Of a stretch of 59,479 bases of DNA, positions 18,617-26,316 are shown one piece after another. The position numbers and the translations under genes were made by a program. The stretch's first letter is position 1. The number at the start of each line of letters is the position of its first letter. The stretch covers positions 22,328-81,806 of the forward strand of contig NZ_FOKT01000011.1 in the NCBI RefSeq assembly GCF_900112305.1, written 5' to 3'. Source of the stretch: Microbulbifer thermotolerans. Lineage in GTDB: Bacteria > Pseudomonadota > Gammaproteobacteria > Pseudomonadales > Cellvibrionaceae. A model generated the notes under the pieces. That model did no database searches. It was not told where the DNA came from and saw only the letters and a program-made list of their open reading frames with translations.

Positions 18617-19272
18617 AAAAACTGCGTTTCCGGCGCACTGCTAAACCGCAGCTGCTCCCCGCTCTCCGGATGGGTAAATGCCAGCTCCGTCGCATGCAGC
18701 AACAGTCGCGGTGCGGCGGTCCGGGCCTGCGGGTGGGCGTAGAAGGGATCGCCGAGAATCGGATGGTCTATGGCCTGCAGATGCACCCGCAGCTGATGGG
18801 AGCGCCCGGTTACCGGGCGCAGGCACACTAGGCTGAAACCGGCACATGCGGAGATTTTTTCCCAGCGGGTCAAAGATGGCTTGCCCAGTTCGAAATCCAC
18901 CTTCTGCCGGGGCCGGTTGGGCCAGTCGCAGATCAGGGGCAAATCGATTTCACCGGAATTGTCCGCCAGCTCTCCCCACACCTTCGCACAGTAGACCTTC
19001 TCCACCTGACGGTTTTGAAACTGCGCGCTGAGCTTGCGATGCGCCTGCGGATTCCGCGCCATCACCACCAGCCCAGAGGTGTCCATATCCAGCCGGTGCA
19101 CAGTCAGCGCCCCCGGATAACGCGCCTGGGCGCGAGAAGCCAGGCTGTCGCGGTGCGCCGGGTCGCGCCCGGGCACGCTGAGCAGGCCGCTGGGTTTGTC
19201 CAGCACCAGAAGTGCTTCGTCCTCGTACACCACGCTGAGGAAGGGCTCGGCGGGCGGGCGGTATGCGCGCAA
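18613..19272 (-). CDS. rluA: RluA-family pseudouridine synthase
   Basis: This RNA pseudouridine synthase has the catalytic motif HRLDMDTSG (D62 from the chosen start), KPSGLLSVPGR in the N-terminal part and RPVTGRSHQLRVH later, all typical of RluA/RluC/RluD. E. coli RluA modifies 23S rRNA U746 and tRNA U32. There is no S4 domain, which favours RluA over RluC/D. The frame is open to a TTG at 19296; a TTG at 19272 has GGGAG seven bases upstream and gives 219 aa, the length of E. coli RluA, so I chose it. Start uncertain. Confidence 0.88.
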   Translation of the reverse strand: MRAYRPPAEPFLSVVYEDEALLVLDKPSGLLSVPGRDPAHRDSLASRAQARYPGALTVHRLDMDTSGLVVMARNPQAHRKLSAQFQNRQVEKVYCAKVWGELADNSGEIDLPLICDWPNRPRQKVDFELGKPSLTRWEKISACAGFSLVCLRPVTGRSHQLRVHLQAIDHPILGDPFYAHPQARTAAPRLLLHATELAFTHPESGEQLRFSSAPETQFF

Positions 19273-19388
19273 TTTCTCTCTCCCGCTATCTGACAATGGG
19301 GGGCGGTCTCTGTGTCATTTGCGCGAGCCTTGTGGTCAATATCGACCCCCAGGAGTCTGTACCGAGAAGCGGAGGATTCAGAGCCTCC

Positions 19389-21071
19389 CTAGTCCGCCGG
19401 CAGTTCGCGGACACGCTCGCGCGGTGCCGCCATTATACGCCGCATTATGCCCAGGCCCCTGCGCCAGCCGAGCACACTCTGGGCTGTGACCACGCCGCCG
19501 ATCATGGCCCCGGTAACACCGCAGATCAAAATATCCTGCCCTGTCAGATACAACCCTTTGATTCGGGTTTGCGGCCGCAGCCAAGATTCCTTGAAGCGCG
19601 CCGGGTCGTGTTCGAGACCATAGATTTCGCCGCGGGAATAACAGCAGAAATAATCGGTGGACAGGGGTGTGGATAGCTCGCAGTAATCGATCTGCCCGCG
19701 CAGTTGTGGGAAGTGTTTGTACAGGTGCTCCAGCAACCGCTGGCTGAATTTTTCCTTCAGTGCTTCATAGTCTTCTCCGCGCTTACCCCAGGGCTTATCG
19801 TGCCACTGCTGGAACCACTCGTATTTGGCCGGCGCGACAATTTCTATGGTGGCGCGGCCTGGATAGCGCTGGTTGAAACTCGGGTCCTTGGCGGATGGAA
19901 AGGAGATGTATACCAGTGGTATTTCCGCCTCGCTGTCAGCGGTGAATTCGCGCACCGCACCTTCGTAATCCGTTCCGGGGTAGAGCCAGTAGTTGGTCTT
20001 CGGCAGCCCCAGCTCGGCGGCGGTTTTGCGCAGGCCGATATAGAGGCAGAGGTGGGCCATGGAGGGCCGCACGCGCCGCAGATCGCGGCAGTAACCGGCC
20101 TGCTCGCTGGCGCTGCGTGGCAGCAGGCGCTCGAAAGTATTAAATACGCCCGCAGCGGAGATCACCAGCGGGGCCGCTATCTCCGTGCCGTCCGCCATGC
20201 GCACACCGCGCACGCGCTTTCCGTCGAGCAGAATGGTTTCCACCTTCGCATAGGTGAACACCTCGCCGCCGCCTTTTTGGATCTGCGGGATGATCGTCTC
20301 CGCGATCTTGCTGGCACCGCCCACGGGATAGTAACCGCCGTAGAGATAGTGCCTGGCGATAAGGGCGTGCATGATAAAGCTGCCGGTCTGCGGCGTCATA
20401 CCGTTGTCGCCCCACTGTCCGGTGAGCACGGCGATCAACTTTTCGTTGTCGGTCAGCTCGCGCAGGGCCTCGTAAGTGGTTTTGTTCAGGTAATCCGGCC
20501 AGGTGAATTTCTTCCACAGTGCCAGCAGCGGACCGCACCACTGCGGCAGCAGTTTCTCCATCGCCAACAGGCGCATGGCCCTGCCCGCCACGGATACCCG
20601 CTGCAGATAGGCCTCGATGGTTTTCTCTTCCCCGGGGAAATGTTTCAGGATTTCGGCGGCGAATTGCTCCCGCCCCGCACACAGGTCGAACTGCTCGTCG
20701 CCGATACAAATGCGGTCATAGCAGTTATCCATCGGCGCCCAGTGCAAATTCCCGGCAGTGAGAAAGTCGAACAGTTTTTTCGTTACCGTCGGGTGATGGC
20801 CCACATCGCCGATATAGTGCACCCCCACATCCCACTCATAGCCGTTGCGGTCGTAGGCGTGAGTGAAACCGCCGGCAGTGTAGTGCTGCTCCAGCACCAG
20901 TACTTTCTTGCCCGCCGCACTCAACAGGGCCGCCGTGGTGAGACCGCCCATTCCCGAGCCGATCACAACGGCATCGTAAGGCCCTTGCAGGCGGCCGGGT
21001 CTGTAGCGCCGCCCAATTCGGAGCCGGCTGGGTTGGGGCGCCTTGCGCGCGCTCGCGGTTGCTTCCGCCAT
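19389..21071 (-). CDS. FAD oxidoreductase, RetSat/CrtI superfamily
   Basis: This 560-aa flavoprotein has an N-terminal dinucleotide-binding fold (YDAVVIGSGMGGLTTAALLSAAGKKVLVLEQH, residues ~32-63), then the GGFTHAYDRNGYEWDVGVHYIG segment of the phytoene desaturase/all-trans-retinol 13,14-reductase group. The C-terminal FAD motif GLYLTGQDILICGVTGAMIGG is present. No carotenoid biosynthesis genes adjoin it, so the substrate is unknown; retinol-saturase-like or isoprenoid reduction/desaturation are options. The start is supported by GAGAGG six bases before the ATG. A 20-bp palindrome 63 bp upstream suggests repressor control. Confidence 0.82.
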   Translation of the reverse strand: MAEATASARKAPQPSRLRIGRRYRPGRLQGPYDAVVIGSGMGGLTTAALLSAAGKKVLVLEQHYTAGGFTHAYDRNGYEWDVGVHYIGDVGHHPTVTKKLFDFLTAGNLHWAPMDNCYDRICIGDEQFDLCAGREQFAAEILKHFPGEEKTIEAYLQRVSVAGRAMRLLAMEKLLPQWCGPLLALWKKFTWPDYLNKTTYEALRELTDNEKLIAVLTGQWGDNGMTPQTGSFIMHALIARHYLYGGYYPVGGASKIAETIIPQIQKGGGEVFTYAKVETILLDGKRVRGVRMADGTEIAAPLVISAAGVFNTFERLLPRSASEQAGYCRDLRRVRPSMAHLCLYIGLRKTAAELGLPKTNYWLYPGTDYEGAVREFTADSEAEIPLVYISFPSAKDPSFNQRYPGRATIEIVAPAKYEWFQQWHDKPWGKRGEDYEALKEKFSQRLLEHLYKHFPQLRGQIDYCELSTPLSTDYFCCYSRGEIYGLEHDPARFKESWLRPQTRIKGLYLTGQDILICGVTGAMIGGVVTAQSVLGWRRGLGIMRRIMAAPRERVRELPAD

Positions 21072-21133
21072 ATCGAGCCTCTCAATAGGTGATTAATTAT
21101 TGTTGTAACGCAACCTTAGCCTCGAACGCCCCT

Positions 21134-21153
21134 ATATGCAACTAGTTGCATAT
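21134..21153. promoter_or_regulatory. 20-bp perfect palindrome, MarR-type operator candidate
   Basis: ATATGCAACTAGTTGCATAT is a perfect 20-bp inverted repeat in the divergent region between the FAD oxidoreductase gene (start 21071) and ohrR (start 21324). Its TTGCA/TGCAA half-sites look like MarR-family operators. It lies closer to the oxidoreductase gene. The sites before ohr (21838-21864) have a different sequence, so the two may be read by different regulators. Confidence 0.5.
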
Positions 21154-21323
21154 GCAGCTCTGTGTTCACTCCGACAAGCCGGCGCCGCTTCGAGTGACGT
21201 TTGACGGAATCCCGGGCGCCTCTGGTTCATTCACTCAGGCAAGGAGTTGGCAAGCCGCGATAAACCCAGCTTCACTGTTGCGTTAAACTGCGCACATTCG
21301 CCAGCCTGTTATTGAGCGAGCCC

Positions 21324-21785
21324 ATGGCAAAATCCAACATCGAAGACCTGAAACTCGACAATCAGCTCTGCTTCAGCCTCTATTCCACCTCCCTGGCGAT
21401 GAGCAAGACCTACAAGCCCCTGCTGGAGAAACTGGGGCTTACCTATCCGCAGTACCTGATGATGTTGGTGCTCTGGGAAGAAGACGGTATCACCGCCACG
21501 GAGCTCGGCCACCGCCTGAGGCAGGACAAAGGCGCTTTGAGCCCAGTCATCAAACGCCTGGAGGCCCAGGGGTTGATCGAACGCCGGCGCGACGCCAATG
21601 ACGAGCGCCGGGTTCACCTGCAGCTCACAACCGAGGGAAAAAGCCTGCGCCGCAAGGCGGAATCTATCCCCCGGCAGGTTCTGTGCGCCGGCGGCCTGGA
21701 CCGCAAATCCGCGCAGCAACTGAAAGCGCAAATTGACGCCCTGCGCCGCTCACTGGACACCCCCGCAGACACCGGCGACCAATAA
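21324..21785 (+). CDS. ohrR: OhrR, organic-hydroperoxide-sensing MarR repressor
   Basis: This 153-aa MarR-family protein has the OhrR N-terminus DNQLCFSLYSTSL; C16 matches the reactive sensor cysteine. A winged helix follows (ITATELGHRLRQDKGALSPVIKRLEAQGLIERRRDANDERRV). A second cysteine, C121, near the C-terminus fits the two-Cys OhrR type, which forms an intersubunit disulfide after peroxide attack. ohr lies downstream on the same strand. The ATG at 21324 gives the usual OhrR start; an in-frame TTG lies at 21312. Confidence 0.9.
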   Translation: MAKSNIEDLKLDNQLCFSLYSTSLAMSKTYKPLLEKLGLTYPQYLMMLVLWEEDGITATELGHRLRQDKGALSPVIKRLEAQGLIERRRDANDERRVHLQLTTEGKSLRRKAESIPRQVLCAGGLDRKSAQQLKAQIDALRRSLDTPADTGDQ

Positions 21786-21837
21786 GACTCACCCAGCGGT
21801 CTCCCCCCATGGCTATTACCGCCATAGATAAAACTAA

Positions 21838-21864
21838 TTATCGCAATAACAGTTATCGCGATAA
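21838..21864. promoter_or_regulatory. Tandem operator before ohr
   Basis: Two 12-bp palindromic boxes, TTATCGCAATAA (21838-21849) and TTATCGCGATAA (21853-21864), are separated by 3 bp in the ohrR-ohr spacer. The second is a perfect palindrome and the first has one mismatch. Position and the paired arrangement fit an OhrR operator in the ohr promoter; binding is inferred. Confidence 0.6.
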
Positions 21865-21975
21865 CTTTATTTTCGCCCACAAGGCAAGACACCTCTGGCG
21901 AATGCACCACCACCGGGAAGCGAAGTATCCAGAGGTTCCCTAGACTTTTGCAGCAAAACAACCGAGGACACCATC

Positions 21976-22404
21976 ATGCAAGTACTTTATAAAGCCGTGG
22001 CCACCGCCACCGGAGGCCGAGACGGCCAAGCCAAATCCTCCGACGGCATCCTGGATGTCAAACTCGCCATTCCCAAGGAGTTGGGCGGCCCCGGCGGCGA
22101 TGCCACCAATCCGGAGCAGCTGTTTGCCGCCGGTTACTCCGCCTGCTTTATTGGCGCCATCAAGTTCGTCGCCGGACAGGAGAAGGTCAAACTGCCGGAC
22201 GATATCCGAGTGCGCGCCGAGATCGGCATAGGCCCGATCAATGGTGGCAAGGGCTTCGGTCTGGACATCGATCTGTTTATCAGCCTACCGGGGCTGGAGA
22301 GGGAGAGTGCGGAAAAACTGATCCAACGCGCCCACGAGGAAGTCTGCCCGTATTCCAACGCCACCCGCGGCAATGTGGATGTACGCCTGCATTTGGAGAC
22401 CTAA
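21976..22404 (+). CDS. ohr: Ohr organic hydroperoxide reductase
   Basis: This 142-aa OsmC/Ohr-family thiol peroxidase reduces organic hydroperoxides using lipoyl dithiols. The catalytic cysteines are C57 (YSACF) and C124 (EEVCPYSNAT), with the conserved R15 in GGRDG. The length is normal. It follows ohrR after a 190-bp spacer that holds the candidate operator. GAGGA precedes the ATG. Confidence 0.95.
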   Translation: MQVLYKAVATATGGRDGQAKSSDGILDVKLAIPKELGGPGGDATNPEQLFAAGYSACFIGAIKFVAGQEKVKLPDDIRVRAEIGIGPINGGKGFGLDIDLFISLPGLERESAEKLIQRAHEEVCPYSNATRGNVDVRLHLET

Positions 22405-22449
22405 TCAAGACGCCGCACCGCCCGGGCACAATGTGCCCAGCAACGCATA

Positions 22450-22476
22450 GCACCCGGCCCCGCTGGGGCCAGGTGC
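22450..22476. other. Strong stem-loop in the gap after ohr
   Basis: The gap 22405-22842 holds no convincing gene. A strong hairpin at 22450-22476 pairs GCACC/GGTGC outside and GGCCCC/GGGGCC inside with one internal mismatch and a 3-base loop. A second palindrome, GGGCACAATGTGCCC, lies just upstream. No T-run follows, so this is not a classical terminator; a Rho-assisted or attenuator role for ohr is possible. Confidence 0.4.
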
Positions 22477-22842
22477 CCGCCAGGAATGCTTTCTGCACCC
22501 GCTCCGATCGCAAACGCAGCGCCGGAACTCGCGCAATTCATACAAAATAGATATCTCAATAAGGGACTTAAAAATAAAATACAGTCACAATAAAAGCCCC
22601 ACAGAATCCGGCAATTATTGCGCAGTCTGCCGATACCCGAAATCTTTATCCCAATCATAAAATCCGCCTTCAGCGCGAGCCGCTCAGTGCGCAGATAACC
22701 CGGCCCCATCCGGATGATTGCGCATCAAGCTGGCAAATTGTGCCCCCCAATAACAGCAGCAGTAGCCGAAAAAGCAATGTATCGCCGCAGTAAGCAGTCC
22801 TCTTTCCTTGAGTTTCCCGCACATCAGCCGTCTCGCCGCCGG

Positions 22843-23880
22843 ATGGGTATGACCTGGTGCAGCCTGCTGTTCGCAGGTGCAGTCTCTTTCTCTGGCGCGG
22901 CGCCGGCGGCGGAGGCGGAACCGGCGGATACATCCCTGCAGGCCATCACCGTGCGTATCGACAACGATTTTTTTGCCGGCAGGGACCGGGGTTATTCAAA
23001 CGGCGTCGAGGTTGGATTCGTGTCGCAAACAGTCGACAGCTTTCAGGATGCACGCCTGCCATCCAGCTACCGCCTGCTAAACCGCGTCACGGGCTGGCTG
23101 CAGCCGCAGGGGTATACCGATTACAACATGACGGTAAGCGTAAGCCACGGCATATTCACCCCTACGGACTGGGAGGAGGAAGCGCTGATCGAAGACGACA
23201 GACCCTATGCCGGGGCGCTGATTTTTGAAGCCAACTACAATGGCCGCAATGACAATACGATGCGAGCCACCGGCATCTCGCTGGGTATTGTCGGCCCTTC
23301 CGCACAGGCGGAGGAGCTGCAGCGAGCAGTGCACAGTCTGCTGGGATCAGACCGCTTCCGCGGCTGGGACAATCAGCTGTCGGATGAGGTGGTCTTCCGC
23401 CTGCACTCCCATTGGCTGCACCGCTATCAGCTGCGCCGCGCGCCGCGCGAAAACTGGAAATCAGACCTGATCCTGCACGGCGGCGGCAACATCGGCAACC
23501 TGCTGACTTCCGCCAACACCGGCGTGGAATGGCGCTTCGGCCCCCAGCTGCCGGACAACTTCGGCAGCGCGCCACTGCTGCCCGCGGCCCTGAACACGGC
23601 GCCGGAGCGATCAGCGGACTATTCCCGCAGGTTGAAACTACACGGCTTCGTCAGCTTGGACTTGCAGCTGATCGCCCATGACATCACCCTCGACGGCAAC
23701 CTGTGGAAAGACAGCCACAGTGTCGACCGGGAACCCTTTGTCGCACAACTGGGCGTGGGTGTGGCGGGCAGTTACGGCATGTGGCAATTCGCCTTTGCCC
23801 GCTTTGTACGCACGCGGGAATTTGCAGGCCAATCGGAAAAGCCGCAGCTGGGCAGCGTGACTATCCAACGCAATTTTTAG
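22843..23880 (+). CDS. LpxR-like outer-membrane lipid A deacylase
   Basis: This is a predicted outer-membrane beta-barrel that removes the 3'-acyloxyacyl chain of lipid A. From the chosen start there is a signal peptide (MGMTWCSLLFAGAVSFSGAAPAAEA). The LpxR signatures follow: RIDNDFFAG (N41, D42), DRGYSNGVEVGF (S52) and SVSHGIFTP with the active-site His, plus DDRPYAG. The protein ends in Phe (IQRNF), as barrels do. The frame is open to an ATG at 22714 and another lies at 22777; none has a good ribosome site, and 22843 was chosen because it gives a clean signal peptide. It stands alone, with a convergent gene after it. Confidence 0.8.
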   Translation: MGMTWCSLLFAGAVSFSGAAPAAEAEPADTSLQAITVRIDNDFFAGRDRGYSNGVEVGFVSQTVDSFQDARLPSSYRLLNRVTGWLQPQGYTDYNMTVSVSHGIFTPTDWEEEALIEDDRPYAGALIFEANYNGRNDNTMRATGISLGIVGPSAQAEELQRAVHSLLGSDRFRGWDNQLSDEVVFRLHSHWLHRYQLRRAPRENWKSDLILHGGGNIGNLLTSANTGVEWRFGPQLPDNFGSAPLLPAALNTAPERSADYSRRLKLHGFVSLDLQLIAHDITLDGNLWKDSHSVDREPFVAQLGVGVAGSYGMWQFAFARFVRTREFAGQSEKPQLGSVTIQRNF

Positions 23881-23920
23881 GGCGCGTCTGCGCGTGAGCG
23901 CGGCCTACGCTTCCGGAAGA

Positions 23921-24670
23921 TCAAGCAGTGGTGGAATAACAGCTGGCAATTAAGGTTTTTATCCGCGCTGCGGACCCGCCATCCGCTTCGAGCCAGTAGC
24001 GGCACTGATAGTGCACAGGCAGCTGGTGTTTGTCCGCGAACCACCCCGCCAGCGTCAAGCTGAGTCTCCCGGCCCGGGGATTGCAGCCAGTCACCGAGGC
24101 CACCTCAAACCCGAAATAATCACCCACGGTTGGGTACAGTGCCTTAAACAAACTTTCCTTGGCGGAAAAGGTCAGGAACACGGCCTGAGACGGCGCCAAA
24201 CCGGCATCAACCAAAAGCGCCAACTCCCTTTCCCCCATGACGGCCTGCTGCACATCCGCACAATCCATTTCAGGTGAGAGCAACTCTATATCCACACCGA
24301 GAAAATCATTGTGCGCACGGCGGCTGGCGGCACAGACAGCCCGCCCCGCGGCATGGGAAATGGAGGCGACAACCCCTTGCGGCCAAACCGGATTGCGCCG
24401 CGGGCCAATGCCGACCGGCCCGCAGGCCCGAACATCAATATCGAGGGCGGCCAATGCCAGGGATGCCGCATATCTGCCGGCCAGAAACTCCGCCTGACGC
24501 TTGCGCACCGAAGCGGCGATGGACGCCGGCATAAGCAAGTTCAGGACAGCGTAATCCGCCGGCTGAAATAAGGAGACATCGAATTTGCACGACACAGTAA
24601 CAATCTGTGTGTCCACGTCGAACGCCTTGTGGACATCAGAAATGAATGCCGGCGCCGCGCTGTCCGTCAT
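23921..24670 (-). CDS. entD: EntD/Sfp-type 4'-phosphopantetheinyl transferase
   Basis: This 249-aa enzyme should attach phosphopantetheine from CoA to the carrier domains of EntB and the NRPS. Visible motifs: VGIGPRRNPVWPQGVVASISHAAG, the Mg-binding GVDIE, and FSAKESLFKALYP. These are the order and spacing of the EntD subgroup. The open frame runs upstream into entS, but the ATG at 24670 begins the family-like region. It follows the entS-like gene by 49 bp on the same strand, at the far end of the siderophore region. Confidence 0.88.
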   Translation of the reverse strand: MTDSAAPAFISDVHKAFDVDTQIVTVSCKFDVSLFQPADYAVLNLLMPASIAASVRKRQAEFLAGRYAASLALAALDIDVRACGPVGIGPRRNPVWPQGVVASISHAAGRAVCAASRRAHNDFLGVDIELLSPEMDCADVQQAVMGERELALLVDAGLAPSQAVFLTFSAKESLFKALYPTVGDYFGFEVASVTGCNPRAGRLSLTLAGWFADKHQLPVHYQCRYWLEADGGSAARIKTLIASCYSTTA

Positions 24671-24719
24671 ACTGGAAAACCCTGGGTTCGTCACTGCAAT
24701 CACCACCAGACACCAGCGA

Positions 24720-26012
24720 TTATGTGGAGGCGCAATCCCCTTCTGCGCCTTCTTTTTCCACTGCAGCTTCCTCCCCTTGCCTTCGCCCTGATACATCGCG
24801 CAGAGAGCGGCACCCCAACAACAGCAACAACCCGGCGGCAAAACTGCCCGCGCCGACAGCGAACACAGCACCGGTGGCGGAGAGCCATTTACCCAATAGC
24901 CCCGCCCCCAATGTGCCCACCGAATCCCCACAGGCATCTTGCGCCGTCCAGATAGCGTTTACCCGCCCCAGGTAATGGTCTGGGGTTGCATCCTGAACCA
25001 GGCCGTACTCCAGCAGTCCGGCTATGGCAACCAGATAACCGAACACCGCCAGAATGAACAAGGCTATTGGCAGGGCGTTACTCAAACTGAACAACATCAG
25101 ACAGGTAAAGGCCCCCAAGCTCACTCCCGCCATGACCAGCCCCGGCTGCCGCAGGTGCGACGCCCAGCCACTCAGCAGCGCCCCCAGCGCCGCGCCGACC
25201 GGAACCGCCGAATACAGTAGTCCCAGTTCGAAGGCACCTCCACCAAACTGCGATGCATTCAGGGCCGGGAACAGTACCCGCACGCCTGTTGCCAGCGTGA
25301 CCAAGATACCGACCCCCACCACGCCGAGAATCAATGGGTTGGAAAATACAAAAGCGAATCCTTCCGCCAGTGCCCACAACGGCTTCTGGCCACCGTCCTG
25401 TGCCGTATCCGGCTTCATGGTGGGCAAGCCGAGCAGAGGTATTAAAGTCAGCCCGGTTCCCAGCGCCGCAAGCATATAACTCCAGCCGAGATTGCCGAAC
25501 GCGATAATCACGCCGCCCAAGGCCGGAGAAATCACCGACGCAAGGCGCATGCTCACCATAGACACCGCGCGCGCCTGGATTAAATGCTCCCGCCCCACAA
25601 TAAACGGCATCGCGGCCAGCAGTGCTGTCACACCCAAGGCACCGAAAAAGCCATCCCATAGCGCCAATCCGTAAACAACCGCCAGCGATGGCTGCGGCAG
25701 CCAGGCGTTGATCGCCATGCCCAGAAAACCGACACCACAAATAGTGCGGGCAAACAGAATCAGTTTTTTGCGGTCGTAGCGGTCCGCCAAAACACCGCCC
25801 CACAATAGCCCCACAAATAACCCTGCGCCCTCCACAGCCATTACCGAGCCCACATGAAAACTGTCTCCTGTCAGTTCGTATGTCTGCAGCGGAATCGCCA
25901 CCGAGAGGATACCGAGCCCGAGCAGAGAGATGGTGCGCGCGATAAATACATGGCGAAAGTGACGGTTGGACTTCAGGATACTGAAATCCACAAAAAGGGA
26001 TTTTTTAGACAT
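24720..26012 (-). CDS. entS: EntS-like MFS siderophore exporter
   Basis: This 430-aa major facilitator has about 12 predicted TM helices and the motif GVLADRYDRKKLI between TM2 and TM3. The opening DFSILKSNRHFRHVFIARTISLLGLGILSVAIPLQ closely resembles EntS, which moves enterobactin across the inner membrane. The C-terminal ~25 residues are charged. Position between the NRPS and the PPTase genes supports a role in export of the catecholate made here. A large inverted repeat lies directly upstream of its ATG, and no Shine-Dalgarno sequence was seen. Confidence 0.88.
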   Translation of the reverse strand: MSKKSLFVDFSILKSNRHFRHVFIARTISLLGLGILSVAIPLQTYELTGDSFHVGSVMAVEGAGLFVGLLWGGVLADRYDRKKLILFARTICGVGFLGMAINAWLPQPSLAVVYGLALWDGFFGALGVTALLAAMPFIVGREHLIQARAVSMVSMRLASVISPALGGVIIAFGNLGWSYMLAALGTGLTLIPLLGLPTMKPDTAQDGGQKPLWALAEGFAFVFSNPLILGVVGVGILVTLATGVRVLFPALNASQFGGGAFELGLLYSAVPVGAALGALLSGWASHLRQPGLVMAGVSLGAFTCLMLFSLSNALPIALFILAVFGYLVAIAGLLEYGLVQDATPDHYLGRVNAIWTAQDACGDSVGTLGAGLLGKWLSATGAVFAVGAGSFAAGLLLLLGCRSLRDVSGRRQGEEAAVEKEGAEGDCAST

Positions 26013-26016
26013 AGTT

Positions 26017-26067
26017 TTTTAATCGGTTGTGGCTCCCGGGCAAAGCCGCGCCCGGGCGCGATTAAAA
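26017..26067. promoter_or_regulatory. Long inverted repeat directly before entS
   Basis: Outer arms TTTTAATCG (26017-26025) and CGATTAAAA (26059-26067) enclose inner arms CCCGGGC (26035-26041) and GCCCGGG (26050-26056). The structure ends 5 bp from the entS start codon, where a ribosome site would be expected and none is seen. It may end NRPS transcription or control entS translation. The rest of the gap 26068-26316 shows no gene or clear promoter. Confidence 0.45.
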
Positions 26068-26316
26068 CGAAAAGTTGCTGGTTTCAGGTTTGGAATGATT
26101 TTTCGGCTTCGAAGCGACTGGCTCAGAAGTACATTGAAAAATCGCCGATTGCGGGGCGCTCAGGCAATCGGGCCGGCATTGCGAAAATACACGAAAAATT
26201 CCCTGTAACTACGCCGGATATCTCCCTGTATCCGGCGGTTTCGAAATACCAACCCCATTACCTGAGCTTCTTATCTAGCCGCGCAGTTTCTTTACCGCCA
26301 TTAGAGATTCTTCCCT

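Noticed and set aside
22401..22709. 102-aa minus-strand frame after ohr
   Set aside because: It covers the hairpin region, has no ribosome site and a patchy composition; more likely non-coding.
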